Positions 61,102-64,000 of a stretch of DNA of 64,000 nt are shown one piece after another. The stretch's first letter is position 1. Every line of letters begins with the position of its first letter. Below the pieces are notes generated by a model. It did not search any database. It was not told the DNA's origin and saw nothing but the letters and a program-made list of their open reading frames with translations. Both the position numbers and the translations under genes were made by a program. Origin of the DNA: Paenibacillus terrigena DSM 21567 (lineage in GTDB: Bacteria; Bacillota; Bacilli; Paenibacillales; Paenibacillaceae); NCBI RefSeq assembly GCF_000374845.1, contig NZ_KB895421.1, positions 62,001 to 126,000 on the forward strand, read 5' to 3'.

Positions 61102-61477
61102 TTCAACATCTCCCTTTCGAGGTCTCCATTTTATACTTGGATTGTGCTTACTTCTCATACGCAGCAAGCGGCAGGGATGGTGCAAAATTTAAATTTTATC
61201 TTCTTGTTAGAAGAATGGGTAGATAGTCGAATTCTAATCCCATCTCTGCTTCTAACCTTACGAAGCGAGGTGGGATTTATTGTGCATTCTGTGTCCTCCA
61301 TGTCAATGAACACAACATGAGAATATTCTCATCGAGTTCTCATACTTCTCGGAAATCCACGTGTGCCCTAATCAGTCCGATAGTTAGGTAAATGATGGGG
61401 ATTTTTTGTATGTTATGTTGGTATCAGGTGATCGAGACGCTTCACCACAACATTTCATTTCGAGGAGGAAATTAACA
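61102..61477. other. Intergenic region between PH-domain and NlpC/P60 genes
   Basis: Divergent promoter region. It contains a long imperfect hairpin (61237-61278, arms AATCCCATCTCTGCTTC and GAAGCGAGGTGGGATT) with no T-run. Its loop side has CTTACGAAGCGAG, a 13-base word also found in repeat family A copy 2. I see no riboswitch here. Confidence 0.5.
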
Positions 61478-62140
61478 ATGAATCCTACACAAAAGTTCGG
61501 TAAGCTGCTTCTAGGCACAAGTCTTAGTCTTTCCTTATTATTCACTGGAGGTATGCTGATCCCCCCTCAAGCTGCACATGCTGCACAAGCTGCACCTGTA
61601 TCGACATCTACATCCATCGCGGATAACATCGCTGCTACAGGCAAGCAATTCATGGGGGTTCCCTATAAATTCGGTTCGAAGTCCGGCGTAACAAGTACAT
61701 TTGACTGCTCTTCATTCACACAGTATGTCTTCAAACAAAATGGAATTTCCCTTCCGCGTGATTCGAGACAACAATCCCGGGTGGGGACATATGTATCACG
61801 GGATCAATTGAAACCAGGGGATCTCGTCTTCTTCTACAACCCTATTCATCATGTGGCTATCTATATCGGAAATGGGCAGCTACTTCATACGTATGGCAAA
61901 CCTGGCGTGACAATTACTAGCCTAAGCTCATGGGAATCTCGGATCAACACCATCCGTCGCGTACTACCTGACAATGGACAAGCCGTGGATCCAACAAATA
62001 CAACAAGTCCTGATCAAGGTACCAACGTCCAACCGACAACGAAACCGGATCCAACAGAGCAGTCCCCGTCCCATCCGTATAAAAAGACGAAGCACAGACA
62101 CGGATACCGGTACCACAATCAACAAAACGAGAATGAATAA
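61478..62140 (+). CDS. Secreted NlpC/P60 endopeptidase
   Basis: Peptidoglycan endopeptidase of the DL-endopeptidase type, 220 residues. Signal peptide (cleavage near AHAAQA, about 36), NlpC/P60 domain (about 48-160) with catalytic Cys77 (FDCSSF), His125 (HHVAIYIG) and a polar third residue at His137 (LLHTYG). The C-terminal tail is Pro/Thr/Gln-rich and ends in a His/Lys-rich basic stretch (KKTKHRHGYRYHN), possibly for wall attachment by charge. ATG 61478 has GAGGAGG 8 bases upstream. It converges on a two-component system. Confidence 0.93.
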   Translation: MNPTQKFGKLLLGTSLSLSLLFTGGMLIPPQAAHAAQAAPVSTSTSIADNIAATGKQFMGVPYKFGSKSGVTSTFDCSSFTQYVFKQNGISLPRDSRQQSRVGTYVSRDQLKPGDLVFFYNPIHHVAIYIGNGQLLHTYGKPGVTITSLSSWESRINTIRRVLPDNGQAVDPTNTTSPDQGTNVQPTTKPDPTEQSPSHPYKKTKHRHGYRYHNQQNENE

Positions 62141-62205
62141 GTTGGTATCGTGGTAAATGCCAATGCTCGAAGGGAGCCGTTCGCGGCTCCTTTTACACGG
62201 GTATG

Positions 62206-63621
62206 CTAGTGAATACCTTCCTCCTTAACATTGGCTGCATAGACAGGCAATGCAACCCGAAAAGTACTTCCCCTCCCCAGTATGCTGGTCACAGTGATCT
62301 TGCCTCCATGTTTCTGAACCAACTCTTTGGCAATGGATAACCCCAATCCCGTCCCGCCCGTTTCTCTCGAGCGCGCTTTATCCACCCGATAGAACCGGTC
62401 AAAAATTTTGTCCTGATCCCCTTCTGGAATGCCGATCCCTGAATCCGCTACGGCGAAGAACACTTCCTCTTTACTTTTGCCGACGCGAATATCTATAGAT
62501 CCTCCTGCAGGCGTGTAGCGTATAGCATTCTCAAAAAGAATGATCGCCACCTGTCGAAGCTGCTCCTCATCTCCCAGTACAAATACATATGGATCTAATG
62601 TTTCCTTCAGGGATATGTTCATATCTTGACGCCATAATTGCCGAATTGCGCCTTGAACCGTGCTGCCTAAATTCACTTTATCTTGTTTCATTGTGATATT
62701 GCCGGTACGCGCTAACGTTAATAATTGATTGATCAGACGCTGCATGCGTTTACTTTCTTGATCGAGCGCTTGAATGGATTGTTCCAAGACCTGAGGATTT
62801 TGTTTGCCCCAGCGCTGAATCAGCTGTACATTACCTCGAAAAGCTGTAAGCGGGGTTCGCAGCTCATGAGAAGCGTTCGAGACGAAGCTTTTCTCCCGTT
62901 CGAATTGATCTTCGAGTCGATCTAACAAATAATTGATCGTCTTCGCTAAGTCTGAGAGCTCCTTCGGGGTTTGCGGGACAGGAATACGCAGCTTCATATC
63001 CGTGACGTCGCTCATTCCTTGCATGGCATGCATAATTGCAAATAAAGGACGCATGTTTCTCCGTGTAAGATGATAAATTAACAAGGATCCAATGATCATA
63101 CTGAAAATTCCTGTGATACTTAAGACTCTAACAATAACCCCTAGTAAATGCACAATATTGTTCATCTGCACCCGGATATGAATCGTCATCGCATGTCCAT
63201 TACTGTGATGGACGATATTGTCGTAGAAAAATAAGCCCTGCGTCGCATCCCATTGGAGGGGGCCAATCCAAGTTAATTCGACCGTTTCTTGACCATGACC
63301 ATCCGTAGTCACTTCCCACCCCCGAGAATGTGCTACCGTAACCCCTTTGGAATTTTTGATCTCCACATTGTAATTCGCGTGGTCCGGATAGAGAACCTCA
63401 TCCAGCATCTCTTGCCAATCATCGACCGTTTCCTCGATACCATTCGTTATTTTTTGTTCTACAGCCATCAGTTCATTCTTCGTATCCTGGACTAGAAAAT
63501 AGCTTACAGCTCCCATAATGCATAGACCGATAAATAGAATAATCGCCAGAAGGCTCACCACATACCAAGCAGTAAAGCGAAACATTAACGTATTGACTGC
63601 TTCTTTCATCTGCTTCATCAT
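62206..63621 (-). CDS. Sensor histidine kinase (HAMP, HisKA, HATPase)
   Basis: 471 residues: helix at about 14-42, extracellular domain (about 43-165), helix (about 166-188), HAMP (about 190-245), H-box NASHELRTPL (His near 253), HATPase with FENAIRYTPAGG and ETGGTGLGLSIAKEL. ATG 63621 has AAGGA 6 bases upstream, and the gene begins 9 bases after the stop of the response regulator. The signal is unknown; the adjacent NlpC/P60 gene is a candidate target by position only. Confidence 0.93.
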   Translation of the reverse strand: MMKQMKEAVNTLMFRFTAWYVVSLLAIILFIGLCIMGAVSYFLVQDTKNELMAVEQKITNGIEETVDDWQEMLDEVLYPDHANYNVEIKNSKGVTVAHSRGWEVTTDGHGQETVELTWIGPLQWDATQGLFFYDNIVHHSNGHAMTIHIRVQMNNIVHLLGVIVRVLSITGIFSMIIGSLLIYHLTRRNMRPLFAIMHAMQGMSDVTDMKLRIPVPQTPKELSDLAKTINYLLDRLEDQFEREKSFVSNASHELRTPLTAFRGNVQLIQRWGKQNPQVLEQSIQALDQESKRMQRLINQLLTLARTGNITMKQDKVNLGSTVQGAIRQLWRQDMNISLKETLDPYVFVLGDEEQLRQVAIILFENAIRYTPAGGSIDIRVGKSKEEVFFAVADSGIGIPEGDQDKIFDRFYRVDKARSRETGGTGLGLSIAKELVQKHGGKITVTSILGRGSTFRVALPVYAANVKEEGIH

Positions 63622-63630
63622 CTGTCATCC

Positions 63631-64000
63631 TTAGCCAGAACGTATGACATATCCAACACCTCGAATGGTATGAATTAATTTGGGGATATGCTTGCGATCG
63701 ACTTTATTGCGAAGATATCGAATATAGACATCCACAACATTGGTCTCCCCTGCAAAATCGTAACCCCATACCGCTGACAATAAGCGTTCTCGGCTGATAA
63801 CCTCACCTTGATGCTGCATTAAGAAATGAAGCAGCTCGAACTCCCGCTGCGTGAGCTCGATTCGTTCTTCTGCTCTCGTAACCTGCCGTTTTCGAATATC
63901 GATGACCAAATCTTCCACTTGAAGCACATCCGTAGAGGATCGATTCATTTCTCGATGATTACGCCGTATGTTGGTGCGTACTCTCGCGAGTAACTCCTCG
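63631..64000 (-). CDS. OmpR/PhoB-family response regulator (partial, cut at right edge)
   Basis: C-terminal part of a response regulator; the frame is open to the window edge, so the receiver domain lies outside. The visible winged helix has RIELTQREFELLHFL, SRERLLSAVWGYDF, VDVYIRYLRNKVD and the end LIHTIRGVGYVIR, placing it in the ArlR/YycF-like OmpR group. An ATG at 63948 falls in the interdomain linker and is not the start. Partner of the kinase at 62206-63621. Confidence 0.92.
   Translation of the reverse strand, partial: EELLARVRTNIRRNHREMNRSSTDVLQVEDLVIDIRKRQVTRAEERIELTQREFELLHFLMQHQGEVISRERLLSAVWGYDFAGETNVVDVYIRYLRNKVDRKHIPKLIHTIRGVGYVIRSG

Noticed and set aside
61237-61278. Hairpin before the NlpC/P60 gene as a c-di-AMP riboswitch
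   Set aside because: NlpC/P60 genes often carry that riboswitch, but none of its conserved blocks is present here; only an imperfect hairpin is seen.

Overview
The window is chromosomal DNA from a spore-forming, probably motile Gram-positive bacterium, most likely Paenibacillus or a close relative. Supporting signs are strong AGGAGG ribosome sites with frequent TTG/GTG starts, the order ftsE-ftsX-M23 peptidase-ctpB-minJ followed further on by uvrB-uvrA as in Bacillus, YesM/YesN-type two-component control of a sugar ABC transporter, VanW and copper-amine-oxidase-domain lipoproteins, and recurrent structured intergenic repeats. No rRNA, tRNA, CRISPR array, prophage or insertion sequence was seen. 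Almost all of it is ordinary chromosome.

Layout. 1-4.2 kb: uvrA (cut by the left edge) and uvrB, the latter behind a sigma-A promoter with a LexA-like box. 4.2-7.2 kb: motA-motB, a permuted NlpC/P60-like protein and a TVP38/VTT membrane protein. 7.2-9.8 kb: a GH31 glycosidase divergent from an AraC regulator. 9.9-12.4 kb: a lipoprotein, then a complete promoter/c-di-AMP riboswitch/terminator unit driving a 133-residue orphan protein that resembles the N-terminal capping domain of the enolase superfamily. 12.4-18.6 kb: division and wall-remodelling genes (minJ, ctpB, M23 peptidase, ftsX, ftsE), with the M23 gene bracketed by two copies of a structured repeat. 18.8-24 kb: VanW protein, a UvrD-like helicase whose 3' end is packed with perfect inverted repeats, a YwaC-type alarmone synthetase and a 26-residue ORF.

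24-31 kb: nucleoside catabolism (deoC, ROK regulator, purine nucleoside phosphorylase), a VanY-type carboxypeptidase, an Fsr-like efflux pump and ilvA. 31-37 kb: a GPH transporter/YdjC deacetylase pair and a copper-type locus (CopC-CopD fusion, DUF4198-like protein). 37-40 kb: an MFS pump with its ArsR-type regulator, a long non-coding stretch with a candidate small RNA, and a second copy of another repeat family. 40-49.5 kb: a carbohydrate-uptake locus (two permeases, binding protein, GH31 alpha-glucosidase) divergent from its YesM/YesN pair. It has no ATPase of its own.

49.5-64 kb: an OmpR-type two-component pair, secreted and DUF4309 lipoproteins, a cold-shock gene with a long structured leader, LysR regulator, MsrA and free-methionine-sulfoxide reductase, an Sm-like Tyr/Pro-rich protein, a GntR-led operon with two ABC exporters, a PH-domain protein, an NlpC/P60 endopeptidase, and a second two-component pair cut by the right edge.

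The items most worth following are the c-di-AMP riboswitch/orphan capping-domain unit, the two structured repeats around the M23 gene with a covarying relative between uvrB and uvrA, the palindrome-packed tail of the helicase gene, and the candidate sRNA near 39.6 kb.
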